In this document: one piece after another, positions 10,285 to 24,803 of the stretch
How positions within the stretch are numbered: the stretch's first letter is position 1
Layout: every line of letters starts with the position of its first letter
Assembly: GCF_047496725.1 (NCBI RefSeq)
Contig: NC_132978.1
Span: 62,001 to 126,000 of the forward strand
DNA length: 64,000 nucleotides
Direction: 5' to 3'
From: Anoplolepis gracilipes
Lineage: Eukaryota > Arthropoda > Insecta > Hymenoptera > Formicidae
Notes under the pieces: model-generated
Told to the model about the DNA's origin: nothing
Seen by the model: only the letters and a program-made list of their open reading frames with translations
The model's database searches: none
Program-made: the position numbers and the translations under genes

Positions 10285-12623
10285 CCAGGGTTGGGCGTTT
10301 CATAAGTTCACTCCCGACACGACCAATCCCCCGTCAGAATTCTCCCAAAATTCTACTGCGAGCGTTCCAACCTACACATACTCGTACACACACAAACTCT
10401 CCTCTCTTTTCCTCTCCTCTTTTCGGCGCACTCCGTTATCTCTCCCTATTCTTTACTACAACGACCGATGCGCGTCTTGAATGTTCTTTGCCAGTGGTAT
10501 GTACATAGCGTTTTGAAGGAAAACAAAAACAAAAACAAAATGTTTACGCTATCGTTTTGAGAGATACGTTTAAATCGAATACGTTCCAATTGAACTTGAA
10601 ATAGATCTAATTCTGCAATCTCACAAATTTGTAACAATTTTTTTTTGTATCTATGACCGATTTCATGATATATTTTATATTATTTATCCTAAATTTAGGA
10701 ATTTTAAAAGATACATAACAAATATATAAAATAAAAAATCAAAATCTATAATAAGTAAAATTGTATACAAATTATACAACAGTTTTAAGCTAACAACTCT
10801 ATTGAATAAAAAAATCTTGTAACATTTAAAAAATAATGAAAGAAAATGGCAACTCTAATCTGCAGCTTCAACCTTCGCCAAGATATCTCATATCAGGTAT
10901 AATTATGCTCACCGAGTTAACGGAAACTTTTAATTAAGGTTCACCGGCAACAAACCGCTCTTAAGAATTCAACCGGACCATCAAGTCAAACCGAACAAAG
11001 GAATACCTTCCGGCAGCTCGGGAGCAAATAGCCCGAAGAAGCACAAACATCCTCGCCGAGATTTCGTCGATAGGCGCAATCGGCCGATTAATTAATCCGG
11101 TCAAGCGGTCAGGCCCAATTAAATTCCACTAGTCGGCCGAGTCTCGGAAACGCAAATCGGTGATCTCGTTCTTAGACGAGTTCTTCGTTGGAAACTTGGC
11201 TCGCAAGAGATACGTCTAATCCCTTTTCGCACTTCCTTCGGATGCCACCGGATCATCTCTTCACTGGAAAGCGCTTTTGGAAAACAAAATTTCTTCCACA
11301 GCTTCTCATTTGCCGCTCTTCGCCATCCGTCGTTTTCTCGCTCCTCTGCACCCCGTCGAGCATGGAAGCGTTCCCGAGAGCCAACCAGCCGGTGCACCCT
11401 CCTTTCCACGGGATATTAATTTTTCGGGAAGTTGTACCGTCGTGTGCCATTCCTTTTTTTTTCTGCAACCCCTCTCACTCTCTTTCCTTTCCTTCCTTTT
11501 GCTCGACAATTTGTCCTTCCTTGACGATTTAAACTCGAGATGAGTATCCGAATTTTTTTCATAGTTTTTAATCCTTAGCGAAAAAGATTTTGATTGAAGA
11601 AATCTTTCGACTACATTGTCTCATTGTCTCAGTATCATCCCCGATAATATTTTAAGAACAACTATTAATTTGAAACTAATAAAACATTTTAATGAAAAAA
11701 AATGTTTAACCAAAATATTGAAATGTCGGATAGATTTACATATGAAAGAAAATAAAGAGAATATTCTTTTGCATTTGGATTATAAACTTTTTCACTATGC
11801 TTAATTTTTGCTGAATAATTGTAAAAAACATTTGTAAAAAAAAAAATCTTAAGATAATCGAGTCCAGCAATATTGAAATAAAAAATCTATTCCCACAATT
11901 TTTTGCCGCTCAATTATAACGTTATATGAATGAGTTTTTTTATAAGCCTCATATCAGCTAGATAATATTTCGCGATTTCTTTCAGTAATCTTGTTCCTCG
12001 TGCAACATGAAGCATCGATGAGGGAGAGAAGATTAACTTTCATAATCCGGCAGAAACGTAATATACATGCATATCTCTATCGGAAGTTTTGCATATCGCT
12101 TATATCTCAAAAAGGTATCATCAATTTCACCATAAAAATCACTTCAAAGAACGAAATTAAATGAATAGTTATGATATTTTTAATATTTTTGTAACTATCA
12201 ATTATACTATTGAAAAAAAGAAAATCCCTCAATATCATACTTGGGTCATTAACATAATTAATATATATATATATATATATATATATCTATTATATATTTT
12301 TTTTGACAACAAATTTTTTGTATATAAAGTATAAGTACTTTTTAGTAAATTTATAAACATATATAAACCTAATATCTGTTTGATACGCGCTATAAATTTA
12401 TGACAATAAATAAATGATAACTTTTTAGCAAAAAAAAATCTGTATTTTGCGTAACAACAACTTGTTCGTGGCATCAGAGGAGAAAAGAAAAGTCAATTTT
12501 GGCGACCGGTCTCGACTTTGATCGGCGAGAAACAAAGATTCCAGGAACGTGATCGAATCGACTGTGAGAGACGATTATAGTTTCGGAGCACCTGAGGAGA
12601 GAGTCGCGAAGGAAAAAATAGAG

Positions 12624-12624
<1 letters not shown>

Positions 12625-12678
<54 letters not shown>

Positions 12679-12738
12679 AGGAAGGGAGGGAGGGAGGGAG
12701 GGAGAGAGAGAGAGGGGGGAGAGAGAGAGGGGGGGAGA
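12625..12738 (+). repeat. Compound (GA)n / (GGGA)n microsatellite
   Basis: Pure GA to about 12672, then GGGAGGGAGG variants and GGGGGGAGAG. Purine-only on the plus strand. Confidence 0.95.
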
Positions 12739-13235
12739 CGTTAATAAAAATGAATTGGAGAAGGAACGAGAACAAAGAGAGAGAAACCGGAGGAGGGTAG
12801 AGTAGTTGTAAGAAAAGACGCTGAGAACGAGAAACACAGCGGTGACATCTGGCTCTGTAATGGTGGAGGACGTCGATTACACATCTACAGGGGTAGCTCT
12901 CTCTCGCGGCTTGGGGGGAGATGGCGGCGACTCGCGTGTATTTTTGCATGTGAGCGTGGACACACACCGCGGACCGCCCGCTTGTTTGTACGGTGCCGGA
13001 TTAAGAAAATAGCGGGAGGCTCCCGCGGCGTCATGTCAGTGGGAACGCGGCCAAACCGATGTCCTTCCTCAGATTCTCAGGACTCGAGAGGGAAGAAATA
13101 CGAGCGTTTCCTGCATGGTCGATTCAAAATAGTTAGCTTGGCGATAAAATATTTGCACACCATGATGTTTCATTCCAATAAAATAAAGTTTGAAACTTCT
13201 TTCATATATATAAAATTCATTTTTGTTCCACCTTC

Positions 13236-13239
<4 letters not shown>

Positions 13240-13297
<58 letters not shown>
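13240..13297 (+). repeat. (CT)n microsatellite
   Basis: About 58 bp of pure CT, complementary to the GA tract 500 bp to its left. Confidence 0.95.
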
Positions 13298-13300
<3 letters not shown>

Positions 13301-16300
13301 CTCTCCCTCCCTTTTTCTCTTTTATACAGTACAGAAGAAACGAAAAAATTTTGATTTATTAATATTCGAAGAAAATAGTCACGAGTTTTCGACATAAGTC
13401 GAGAACTCACGACTATTCGATTATTTCTCGAGATTGGTTGTTTTTTAAATTTTGTGTAGATGCAAAACTTTTTCTTGTCTTATTTTATGTATTAGGTTAA
13501 TACCTAATGGTATTCTTAAACATTCTCCCCCGCACGCTCCGTGTTTTATATTGTCGTTCTTTAACTTCTCTATTCACTATTCGGGAATTCTTCGAGCAAC
13601 CCCACGCGACGACGAGGTTCGCAGAAACAAAAAAAAAAAGAAAAAAAAAATGGAAAAACAACGGAAGAGAAGAGGAGAGGAAAATAGTGCGTGGTTGTGC
13701 GTATGCATTCAATATGCGAGTGCACTACCGTCGACGGTGATTGGAGATCCCCCGTCGTCAAGCACGTCGAATTCTTTCCGGCTCTTTCGAAGTCGGCACC
13801 TGCTTTCGTTCGATCGCAACGACGTCGTCAACCTTTGTGATTCTTCTTCCTTGTGTGTCAACGTATCCCTCGCAGTTTTCACGAGCTACATATATCGCGT
13901 ACGAATTCGTACCATATATGTATGTTTGTATGCGTGTGTGGATATGGACGCGTAACGATGGCGAATAAACGCATTGCGTCACAGGGTATGTCGATATTGA
14001 ATCGGGAAGGGAGTACCGAAAACAATGAAGCACGCTATGACGAGAGAGAAGTCGCTCTTTGATTAATATCGCCGAATTAAACGAAGGAATTCAACGAAGG
14101 AAGGGGAATACGGTGTCTATAGTCATTGTTGTTGCGGTGATGTTTCATACAGAGAGATTGCATATATCAACCGTTGATTGAAAAATAAAAATATTTCGAA
14201 ATTGTGAATTAAATATAAAAATTAATTTTATACTTTGATATATTCACAACTTTATATTTAATAATTTTATTAAATTATTTTATGAACAAAAATGTTTTAG
14301 AATAAATTTTCTTTATATAAAACAATGATATAACTGCTGATAAAATACAAAAAATTAAAAAATAAAAATTCTCTGTTTAAAAAACATTTTTTTCTTTTCT
14401 AAAATGACTTTTACCGTTAACTATTATTGTACTGCCAAACAGCAGTATTAGGTCAATCATGAAATAAAATCATATGAAATTCCGCACACACGAGGAACAT
14501 AATTCAATCGACAGGTAGCGCACAATAAGCGTGAGTGCGCAATGCTGAAACATTATGCAACATTATGGGTGATTGATCGGTGAACTACAATCTTACGTAA
14601 TTCATTGTTCGTCGACCATGTATATGATATACGTCAACACATTTCTCTTATTTTCATAATTTTATATTATTAAATATTATTTTAATCACATATTTAAATG
14701 CATATTCGAATTTCTTTTTCTCTCCCTTTAATGAAAATATGAGAAGATTATATTAATTGGATTAATTCAACAAGCAAACGAATCTTGCTTCATCTCATCG
14801 CGATATTAATAATAATATTATCTATTAATAATACTATTACATTAATTAATCGAATTTAATTCGGTAATTTGATAACAATATATTATAATAAAATGTGTTT
14901 TGTATCAAATAAAATTTTAACACAAATCATTATTATGTTATATAGAAATTCTTTATTTATATGTTGCTATTTTCAAATTTTTTAATTCTTTATCCTTTTC
15001 AAATCCTTATCACATCTGATAAATTGAGTATTCTTGTAACATTTTGTCAACAAATTTTTACAAATATAATCTTGATATATTTTAATAAAGCATTAAAAAT
15101 ATATATTTTAACAAACATATATTTTTAATGCTAATTTATTTCATCGCTTGATAAGTTGAATGCATCTTGACATCAAATGTCGATGGATTGCGAGGGAAAA
15201 CGCGATAAAACTGTCGAACGAATTTCTCGATTCCGAGCGACTTGTAACGAATTCCGCAGACGCGTTTATCGTAGGTTGGATTCTTATAGGAGTGTCTCTT
15301 TTGGAAAACAGACGCGTAGCAGTTTGGCTCAAAACCTGGTGCCTCTCATCTCTTGTGCTCATCCTTCTAGTCCGCGGAAAACGCAGAGTTTAAACTCACA
15401 ATCAGTGCCCTTTGTATCAATCGCATATTTCCTTTTTTTAACTCATTTTATACGGTTTTATAACAGAAAGTAGAAAAATTTTATAATTGATAAGATTCAC
15501 ACAGAACCCTATTCAGCTTTATATACGACTTGTAATATAAAGAAAACAATCAGAATTATGTAAAATTCTGTAAAATTAGGAGAATCTGCAGTTCAACTTG
15601 CTGTAATTTATAGACAACAATTGCACGCTAGATATAAGTAGATATAAATAGATATAATTGAGTGATATAAAATCCAAATAACATAGTTTTCAACAACATA
15701 ATCAAGTAACAATATTAAACAATCTTCTTTTCTTAACTGATCTCCATACTTAATACTCTTTTTAGAATTAACAATAGAATTTTGCGACTGTTTTGGCAAG
15801 AAGGACCGTTTAGGTCGTGGAAAAGGAACCTTACATACACATACACGTTGCGTGTATCTCGACATTATTCATACACTCGTCACGTACGTGAGTTCAACTC
15901 TTGCCCCTTGCAACCTTTCCTCATCCCTCGCAGATACATCGACGGGGCGAGTAAGGTATTCGCGAGGCTCGTGTGAACGTTGCCTAAAAGAACGTCGGTC
16001 GACGTGTCACACCGGGGGGTGGGTTCTCGCTGTGTGTACTGTGTGTATATCGATTGGCATTACGAGGCAGATCAGTCAACCCTACCCGTGTGTCTCGTCG
16101 AGGGGTCGAAGGAAATAGCGTGTGAGGAGAAAGAGATCCTGCTGCCTCGTCCGCCCTCTCTTCGCGGCTGCTGAGACACTTTGTCACCCTCTCAGGCGTC
16201 TCATTCCCCTCCCTCCCCGGCCCTCAGCCCCTTCTCACTCTCGACGGATTGTCGGATGTTGAGGCCTACGAAGTCGAAGCGACACGTGGGGGAGAAAAAC

Positions 16301-18117
16301 GCGTCCGCAATTAGCGCCTCTTTATTCAGTCTCTTACGACTCATTGGAAATCTATAAAAAAAAAAAAAAGAGGTGCGTCGACGTAAGCGCGACACCTTAG
16401 AGTTAAAATCGATAGATCGAGTACCACTATCGCCCTTATCGTTCTTATTCCACTTTGTCACTCTCTCACGCGTTACTACCCTTCCGATAGACGACGGCGA
16501 GTTGACGGATGCTCGCAAGGTTGAGCGGAGTCAAAGAAGGAAGGGAGAGAGGAAGTAAGAGGGAACTTACCCCGTTAACCCTCCGTTAACCTTCCGTTAA
16601 GGAATACGCTGGTAAATGATGGAATATAAAGATGCAGGGAAGAACAAAGATAAGGATCCAATCGCACAAGTGTCATCACACAATTAATCGCTGGATGAAA
16701 AAGTACTATTATATAACAATGTAATTAAAAATGTGCATCGAACATGTATCTTTTATAAGGTTATACTTATACATTCCAGACTCTAGATTTTTCCGCAAAT
16801 TTCAGTTTCATGTTATTTTAAAAAATTTGAATTTTGTATATATCTTTCCCTATTATCTTGCTTACTGTTAAATTTTATTTCATGCATCTTAGCTATTTTA
16901 TTAGCTAACCATTTTTTTACACCATTGTTATTAAAATTAGCATAGTAAGAATAAAAAAAAAAAAAAATCAACGTTGCGAGAATTTTGGTGTAAAACAGGA
17001 AACAACCGTAGCTTTTATCAGAGAAACATAAAACGTCAGCCGTCGCAACGTGCGTAGGAATTTCATCTCCAGATTCCGTTATATGTGTTTTGCGAACTGG
17101 TTCGCTCGGGAAAGAATTTCTCCTCGATCGCGGTTTCCGCGTGTGGTCGAAAGTCTGTAATGGCGAGACCGCGAACGGTCCGAGCGGAATGATTTGCGCG
17201 CAACACACGTAGGAATTACAAAATCGAAGGGAGTAGACACCCCCTCCGCCCTCCCGCGTCCGCAATTGCCCTTTTCCTCGCTTTCTCTGCCTCTCTCTCA
17301 ATACGATGTGGTTAGTGCACCATATGTATAGGGTGTTCGTTAATAAATGCAATTTGATGAACAGCGATATTGCTTGTGCTAAAAATAATTTTTTATTCTC
17401 GTTTATTTTAATAAACGTTAAAATAATTTTTCACTTAGTTTTAATTAAATACGGTTCTCCCAGTAGCATTTCCCTATATTTATATTTATATTAATATTTA
17501 GATCAATATTTTAACAGCAAATATTTATATATTGAAATATTTTTTAAAATTATGCAAGAGGAAACAATGCGTATTAGAATTAAGTTCAAAATAACAGAAA
17601 AAGATATTTCAACTTTCGATAAAATATAAAGGAATCGCTCTATTTATCGAGCGCCTATTATCAATTCTATATTTGTTTTAGTTAGTAATCTCACTTTATA
17701 GACTCATACAATATCGATGGATTTTCCCACAAAAGTTACAAATTCGCGATACGTGGAAAAGTTAATTCTCTCCTCATTGAATGCATGAGAAAAATGCATG
17801 AGAAAAATGCATGTGTACATGTGACAAGTTTGTTTCTTTTTTTTTTTTTTTTTTTATCTAAAACGACATTCTGCCGCAAAATTTCGCACAATTTCGGCCC
17901 AACATGAATCGACAACCGAAATTTCTCGTATCGCCGCGAATGCGGTGAAGTCGATATCGCGCTGGCGATTTTGCACAGTGAAATATCGGGCACAAAGAGG
18001 ATTATGCCAATTCGATCCTAGGGATTACCTCCGAATAATATCTCGGACGCGATGGAAGGGAGAGGATCAGTGTATTGTTTTCGATACGCAAATCTCAACA
18101 GAAATTTGTGCAACCGG

Positions 18118-18120
<3 letters not shown>

Positions 18121-18163
<43 letters not shown>
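18121..18163 (+). repeat. (GA)n microsatellite
   Basis: About 43 bp of AG repeats in otherwise unremarkable sequence. Confidence 0.95.
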
Positions 18164-18170
<7 letters not shown>

Positions 18171-18943
18171 ATAGAGATAGACCACCGTAACGCATTATTA
18201 ATCGACACACCTTTACTCAGCGGAATCTAAACGTCACGCCGCGTTAATTTATGGTTCATTCCGTCGTTTAAGCAAATTCATTCCTGGCAGCTTACTCTGT
18301 ATTGCACAATACTGTATAAATAAAGATTTGCGTAAATTAAGGTTGTGTGTATGGATGAAAAACGCCGATTGAAAAATGTGATTAATTGAATCTAATCGAA
18401 AAATTACACAGATTTTTGATTACATGTTTTCGAATATGTAAGAGATGCATTTTTATAACATTTTTGAGCAAAAAAAAAAAAAAAAAAACTGTAATTATGA
18501 TTGTGATCTAATCATTGTTAAATTATTTTTTAACAAAATTGTCAAAGTGCAAGTAGATACAGTTGTAAATCAGTAAGAATCTAGATATTTTATATTAGAA
18601 TCTTGCGCAAACTAGGGATAAGTAAAATTTGAATCTTAAATTTATAATAATGTTCCACGAATGAGAATTAAAAAGAATTAATCTCACAATAAAAAAAAAT
18701 AAACTAAGGGAAAAATAAGAATTTCAAATTCGTCGAAATTTTCGTAGAAAGAGAAGAGTGCGTAACACAATCAAGATATCTTTCCTCCTTCTTGTGTAAC
18801 GTAATGTATAACGACTGACTGTCACGGTTTCTATCGGAGCGTGCGTGCGAGGCTCTCGCATTAGCTTCTCTCGCAGGGAAATAAAGCGGAAGACAAAGGG
18901 GACAGCGCGTTGGTATACGCGCGCCTACCGGTCAGCGCGGCAG

Positions 18944-18946
18944 ATG

Positions 18947-18979
<33 letters not shown>

Positions 18980-19002
18980 GTAGGTGGGTAGGTAGATAGG
19001 TA
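18944..19002 (+). repeat. (GATA)n / (GGTA)n tetranucleotide repeat
   Basis: Nine GATA units grade into GGTA/GGTG/GATA variants. It lies about 265 bp from a 97-bp GA tract. Confidence 0.95.
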
Positions 19003-19266
19003 ACCCGAGACTCGACGAGAGGTCAGCCTTCGCAGATTGACGGACGCGATAAATCGAGCCGCGGTGACATCGGGCTCGAGTGACGCGTAGCCAGGCGAGG
19101 CGAGGAGAAGCGAGGCGAGGCGCGATAGAACGCGACGCGACAACCCACTGACCTGCGAATCCAATGCATAGAGTTTCTCTCTTGTCGTGCATCGTCGCTG
19201 CATCAATGCGCACCGATACACACATATATATATATATAATACGTACACACATAGAAAGTTACCGAC

Positions 19267-19363
<97 letters not shown>
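19267..19363 (+). repeat. (GA)n microsatellite, 97 bp
   Basis: Uninterrupted GA repeat, one of the two longest pure dinucleotide tracts in the window. Confidence 0.95.
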
Positions 19364-19365
<2 letters not shown>

Positions 19366-20607
19366 TCGTAAATATTCCTGTTTATACGTCACCCACGTAA
19401 TGCTCTACCGTGCCCTGTCGTGTACGGAGGTGTATGCGACATCGAGCACTGGAATCCTGAAATAGAACGGGGCAACGTGCATCTATGACACGATATATCC
19501 GGATATCGTGGTATGGCACATCAGGAAATCTCTCGGTCTATATCGAATTTCAAACTCGATCGTAAAAATGCAGCAAGGTTCGGGGATTCTCGATCGAGAA
19601 GCCATTTCCCGCCAGAAGTGAGAAGGATCGGTCCGCGGTCAAATTGGAAAGAGCAATGACGATATACGTGATAGCATGCCATGTTAAATGCAGCTTTTAC
19701 GTGGAATCTGTCAAAGTTATCTCTCGAAAGATATTTCTGTAGAAATGACAATTTTAATATGAAAATTTTAGCAGAGATTTTAAATGAATTCATCCTAGCT
19801 TTTTAAACTAACCAATATAGTAGTACTCTAGATAATCACTTTTTAAAAGATAGATACATAACGTATCTCTACCTTTACCGGGAGAAAATTCGAGAGATAA
19901 AAGCGAAGAAGACCACGAGAAAGGTAAAGCGAAAAAGCGATGACGGATGGAGAGCGAGAGATTGGGTTCGCGAGATAAAGAAGGTCGACAATAATGCTCT
20001 CGGTGCACCCTCGATCCCGTGGCAGCGGACGCAGCAGCAGCAGGCAGTCCCATTATATTGTTTTACCTCGACCGGAGATCAGCGAATACGCCGCAGAAGG
20101 CATATATATGTGCGTTTTTGATAAGCAAACGAGAAAACCAACGGAAGAAGGGACTCGCAAGGGAGACTCAAACCCGTGGGTCGCGAGTACAAGGATCTAG
20201 ACAGTGATAAAAGTACATTAATCCGACATTCGTGACGTCGAGAGATTGAATACGCGAGCGTGCCATCAAATCCAGAGCAATCATTCTCGTTTAAAGCTCG
20301 TCTGTAACGTTAGTTGCATTCGATTCTCTTTCATTTATATGATTATAATCGGAAAAAATTCGAGATTTAACATCTCGAACAAAAACTAGAAAAAAAAAAA
20401 ACGATAGTGAAAGTAACGAAATTCCTTCACTTAATACTACATATGCTATGATTCTTCCTATTTTGCATAAATTTCAGTTATAACGTACTGAAAAATAATT
20501 AAGCAAACAACGTGACCATGAAAATAAGGTCACGTTAGTGGCAAAAATAATACGTTCGTGTATACGTCGTCAATAACTCGCATACCATGTACGTTGTCGC
20601 ATATATC

Positions 20608-21160
20608 CAGTGTTTCACGTAGATAACATTCAAGTCATCTAGATAAAAATAAGATAAGACATACAATGTCTCTTGTTTCAGATAAGATAAAGATGATTTA
20701 TTTCAAATTTATCTAGACAATAGATAATAGATAAAATTATAAAGCATCTTATCTTGATGATTTTAAGATAACATTTCTTTAAAAAATATAATTAAGGAAA
20801 AAATGAAAACATTATAATCGTATAATACAAAACACTAGCAACATGCTGCTTTCGAATCTGATACCATAGAGTCAGTGTATATACTACATATACTGAATGA
20901 TACATTTTATCAAGCATTGATTGGGTTGAACAAAACTCAGCGTTTAGTAAGTGCTTAGGTGATTCTTTAATATATGATTGGATCTTATCTTTGAGTCACC
21001 TTTGGAAATAAATTTAAGAATCAAACATATTAAAAAGTGCTTATTAAGGACTAATTGTAAGTTTTGTTGATTGCAAAATTATCTTAAAGGTAAGATAAAG
21101 CAACTGCTTCATCCAAATGATTATCTAAATATAACTTCATCTAGATAACAGAAAACACTG
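20608..21160 (+). mobile_element. hAT-type MITE, copy 1 (553 bp)
   Basis: The element starts CAGTGTTTCACGTAGATAAC and ends CTAGATAACAGAAAACACTG, so its termini are inverted. It is flanked by a perfect 8-bp duplication, CATATATC, at 20600-20607 and 21161-21168. Eight-base duplications and CAGTG termini are typical of the hAT superfamily. Both subterminal regions are crowded with TATCTAGATAA/GATAAGATAA motifs, as expected for transposase-binding subterminal repeats. No transposase frame is present. It is related, in opposite orientation, to 48825-49460. Confidence 0.85.
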
Positions 21161-21312
21161 CATATATCAGCAATATTGAAATCGTAGACATGCGTTTGAT
21201 CCCGTGCGCGCATGTTTCCTCCGCAGTGACGCCTGTTCAGGACCCGGAGGTGAAAAAACAATGCTGCCACGACCCGAACCCCTTTCGTTTCGATCACGAT
21301 GGAAACTCTTCC

Positions 21313-21316
<4 letters not shown>

Positions 21317-21397
<81 letters not shown>

Positions 21398-21453
21398 TTC
21401 TCCTTTTTCTCTTTGTCTCGCTGGTCTCCTATCTCCTCTCGACCCTCTCCTCT

Positions 21454-21533
<80 letters not shown>
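21317..21533 (+). repeat. Two (CT)n microsatellites separated by about 70 bp
   Basis: CT tracts at 21317-21393 and 21464-21533 are separated by a pyrimidine-biased spacer with a C9-11 run. The combined stretch is almost purely pyrimidine on the plus strand. Confidence 0.95.
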
Positions 21534-21537
<4 letters not shown>

Positions 21538-21630
21538 CTGTGTCTGCTCCACCCGCCTCTATATACATATTCCGTTCTCGTCATCCTCTGGTGAAATTCT
21601 TCCGCATGCCTCTACGCCGCGCCGCGCCGT

Positions 21631-21664
21631 CTCGTCTCGTCTCGTCTCGTCTCGTCTCGTCTCG
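21631..21664 (+). repeat. (CTCGT)n pentanucleotide repeat
   Basis: Six CTCGT units and a partial seventh, 100 bp after the paired CT tracts. Confidence 0.95.
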
Positions 21665-21669
21665 CGCAA

Positions 21670-24257
21670 CTCGGTACAATGCAACCCCGAGATGCATTGT
21701 GGATCAGTCTCACCAGACAACCTAGTGTGACGTCAACGACACGGCAACTATACGATAATGTACATATGACCGGTCGATTTCAAGAGATGTTTTTTTTTAT
21801 AATCATCTCATTCATTCGCTCGTTTGACGATATCAGAAAAAACATTAAGAAACAATAAAATCTATCATAAAAATGAAATATTTTATATAAAAATGTCTTG
21901 ATGCTTTTTGCAAAAAAGTACGAATAAACTCGTCAAATAAATTATCCAAATTCAATTCAATTGCAACTTATCTTTGTAATAATAAAATATTTTTAAATAA
22001 AAATTAAAATAAAATTTTTAAATAAAAATTTTTTGGAAAATTTTTACAAAGCCAAAACAGAAAATTTTGTTGTAACAATATAATGGTCTTTATAACCATT
22101 GAAAATTGAATAGCGTATCTTAAAAAGAGTTAACAAAAGAGCGACAGAATTATCTTCAAGGTAATTACAGTTTTTTTGCCTAGGTAGGTATTATAATCGT
22201 TTCAAGGGAAATTTCTGTTCTACTGATCTATTTTTCGTAACTCTCGTTAAGAAGGAAATGAAAATACCGGTGTTCTTTGCAATCAACGACAAAAAGGGGA
22301 AAATACATTCGTGTGTATCCTTGCTGGACTCTTTACCGCCAACTCTTTATAGAAAGCGCGAAGAAAGTGCGATAAACGCGACGTTCTCACCCCTTCTCGA
22401 CACAAAGGTATCGACGTTATCGAGAGAACCGTGAGAACCGCTGAAGACTTAAATAACTCCCTTTGAGGAGTATACATAAAAGAGTGCTTAGAAGGATGCG
22501 GCGATGAAGGCTTGATTTCAATATGCGTTGCAAATAATTAAATAAAACGATTTATCACGTTAAAAGCGAAAATTGTGTAGCAAAATTCTCAATGTTAATA
22601 AAGAAAAATATGCAAAAAAATATCTTTCATACAATTTAGTATTTATTTCACATTTTCGTTATTGTAAATAGATATTTGTTAGATATTTATAATCACACAT
22701 TATTTATAATGGTATTCTTTAGCATTTCGAAAATGGCGATTATTATTTAAAAAAAATGAATCTTGTTCAATAGAATTCAATATAATTGAGTGTATAGTTT
22801 GGAGAAAAAAATATATAGTTTGCATTGTACACGAAATTTTCAATGAAAAATAAAAGTCTTGATAGTCTGTCTAAATCTAACGTATAAGATGTGTTATATG
22901 AAGCAGGCCAGATCGAAAATCTCCCCCCTTATCGAGGGGAGACAGGCGGCGCCTGCAGCTCGCGCGATGATTGCGCCGTAATCTGCTTTCGCTTTGCTTT
23001 TCCGAGGAACAGGGAGAGGGTGGGAGAGGTAGAAGGGTGGTTGTTGCGTGATTGGCCGGGGGCGTCTCGTCGGGTCTTTCGTTTCGACCGATACATCGAC
23101 AACACAGTCGAGATACTTAGGGAGGATACGCGGACAGAATAGACGCTCGAGGAGAGAAAGAGAAATTTTGGTAGCGGAACGAGGATGAAGATAAAACAAC
23201 CCTTCTGACACGGGTTATCCTATAAACGGTGCCACCCCCGCAGCAACGTATCGATAATCCGGCCCCCGGGGCCCGCATGCGGTTGAACGCTCGCAACAGT
23301 TACCATATTTGATTGTAAATCTCCTTCCCATTCCCTTTAACAAGATAGAAATAATACAAAATAATATGCGCTGCATCGTAAAAATCTTGTGAAAACACGT
23401 GTTATTTTTACGTGCGAGAGAAATTTTATGTAATATTATTAATATTTTTAATAATTCGTAAAAGAGGTTGTTTCCTCCCAATCGTGATATTAATATAATC
23501 GTAAGTCAGTTGTATAATATAACAATGCGTATACGTGGTCAATAGCAAAATATGTTATTGATTCATATATGACTTGTTAATTTATACCAAGTGCATTGCC
23601 ATGCAATTTCTGATTTACTTTTTTCAAAGCGATTTTTATGTTATTAGCATGTAAATTGTTTAAATTTCTAGAGTGTATTCTTTATCATAATCATTTCAAA
23701 ATGAGAAGAAAAATTTTATTCATCCTAACAATGCTTATCATTTAAGTTTGGTTCAAAGAACTTTCCTTAAGACATAAAATGTATGACAAAATTATGCAAT
23801 TATAGGTACTACGAAAAAAATCTTGACTCCTACGTAAAATATTTGTTGCAAAAAAATATCCTCAATTATATGTCACTTTGTCACAATTATTATATATATA
23901 TAGATTTGCAATAGCAAACAATCGCGAATCTTTCGACGACAAGACCTGCGGGATGAACCTCACGATAAATAAAAAATCAGAGAGGCTCTTTTTCGTTGCG
24001 TCTGACACACCCCGTGTTGAGACGGTGGCGACGGGAAAACGCGGAAAAAGAAATCGCACGCGTTTGATGTGCCGGCAAAGGGAATGCGGTGCGATAGAGG
24101 GGACGAGGGGGGGGGGGGAGGGAGCGGGAAAGGGGAGAGAAAGCGGGAATACGCGATGTCGGAGGTGGAGTAGTTTCGCGTGGGTTGGTCGGTCGACTGC
24201 AACCACGTTTCTGCGCAACCCCCCGCAACCCCCTCGACCCCCGACCAGTCTATTCGA

Positions 24258-24264
<7 letters not shown>
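21670..24264. other. Non-coding DNA, presumed Pax6 intron
   Basis: AT-rich with GC-rich islands near 22900-23280 and 23990-24240. No exon, repeat or motif could be supported. Confidence 0.5.

Positions 24265-24304
<40 letters not shown>
24265..24304 (+). repeat. (CT)n microsatellite
   Basis: 40 bp of CT preceded by a C-rich stretch, about 500 bp downstream of Pax6 exon D in the direction of Pax6 transcription. Confidence 0.95.
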
Positions 24305-24308
<4 letters not shown>

Positions 24309-24803
24309 TTTTCTCTGTCTCTCTGTGTTTCGTTCCGCGTTTCTCTGTTCCTCTACGCTTCGAAGACCACGCTTAAACGTTACCGGAAAATTATTACCGG
24401 AAAAGCGTTGCGCACACACGCGTGCGGCAAACCGCGGGACCCACCGACGGAATTACATTGATATTAGTATCGTTTGGTCCGACAAATTAATTAATTAAAA
24501 CGCTCCCGTCCCGTCTGCCGCCTGTGGCCACTACGCCACACGCGTATTTGCGTTTCACGCTAACGCTTTAACGCAGTAAACACGGAAATACCGTGCGCCA
24601 ACAATTGTCGAAGGCTTTCTCGTGTGCGAAATCTTCCCCTATAATGGCCTTGTCTAAAAATACGGAATGCTTTCAACAAAGTGTAATATTATTCAACATC
24701 GAACTCTCGTTTCTTTCTAATAACAGGATTATTTAAACGAGAGTCCGTGCTTATTGAAAAAAATATCGAAAATCACGATAATTATGATAATATATAGACT
24801 TAC

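Larger units (their letters stand above)
9900..20599. other. Long stretch without recognised genes
   Basis: Alternating AT-rich and GC-rich DNA with several microsatellites listed separately. Open frames such as those at 11119-11543, 13452-14062, 15141-15473 and 15852-16558 are short, overlap on both strands and show no domain. If the Pax6 gene continues leftward this is intron. A consensus minus-strand donor (GGG|GTAAGT, about 16570) follows no recognisable exon. Confidence 0.5.

Noticed and set aside
17326..17360. TATAGGGTGTTCGTTAATAAAT, resembling a mariner-type end
   Set aside because: No matching inverted end or target duplication was found nearby.
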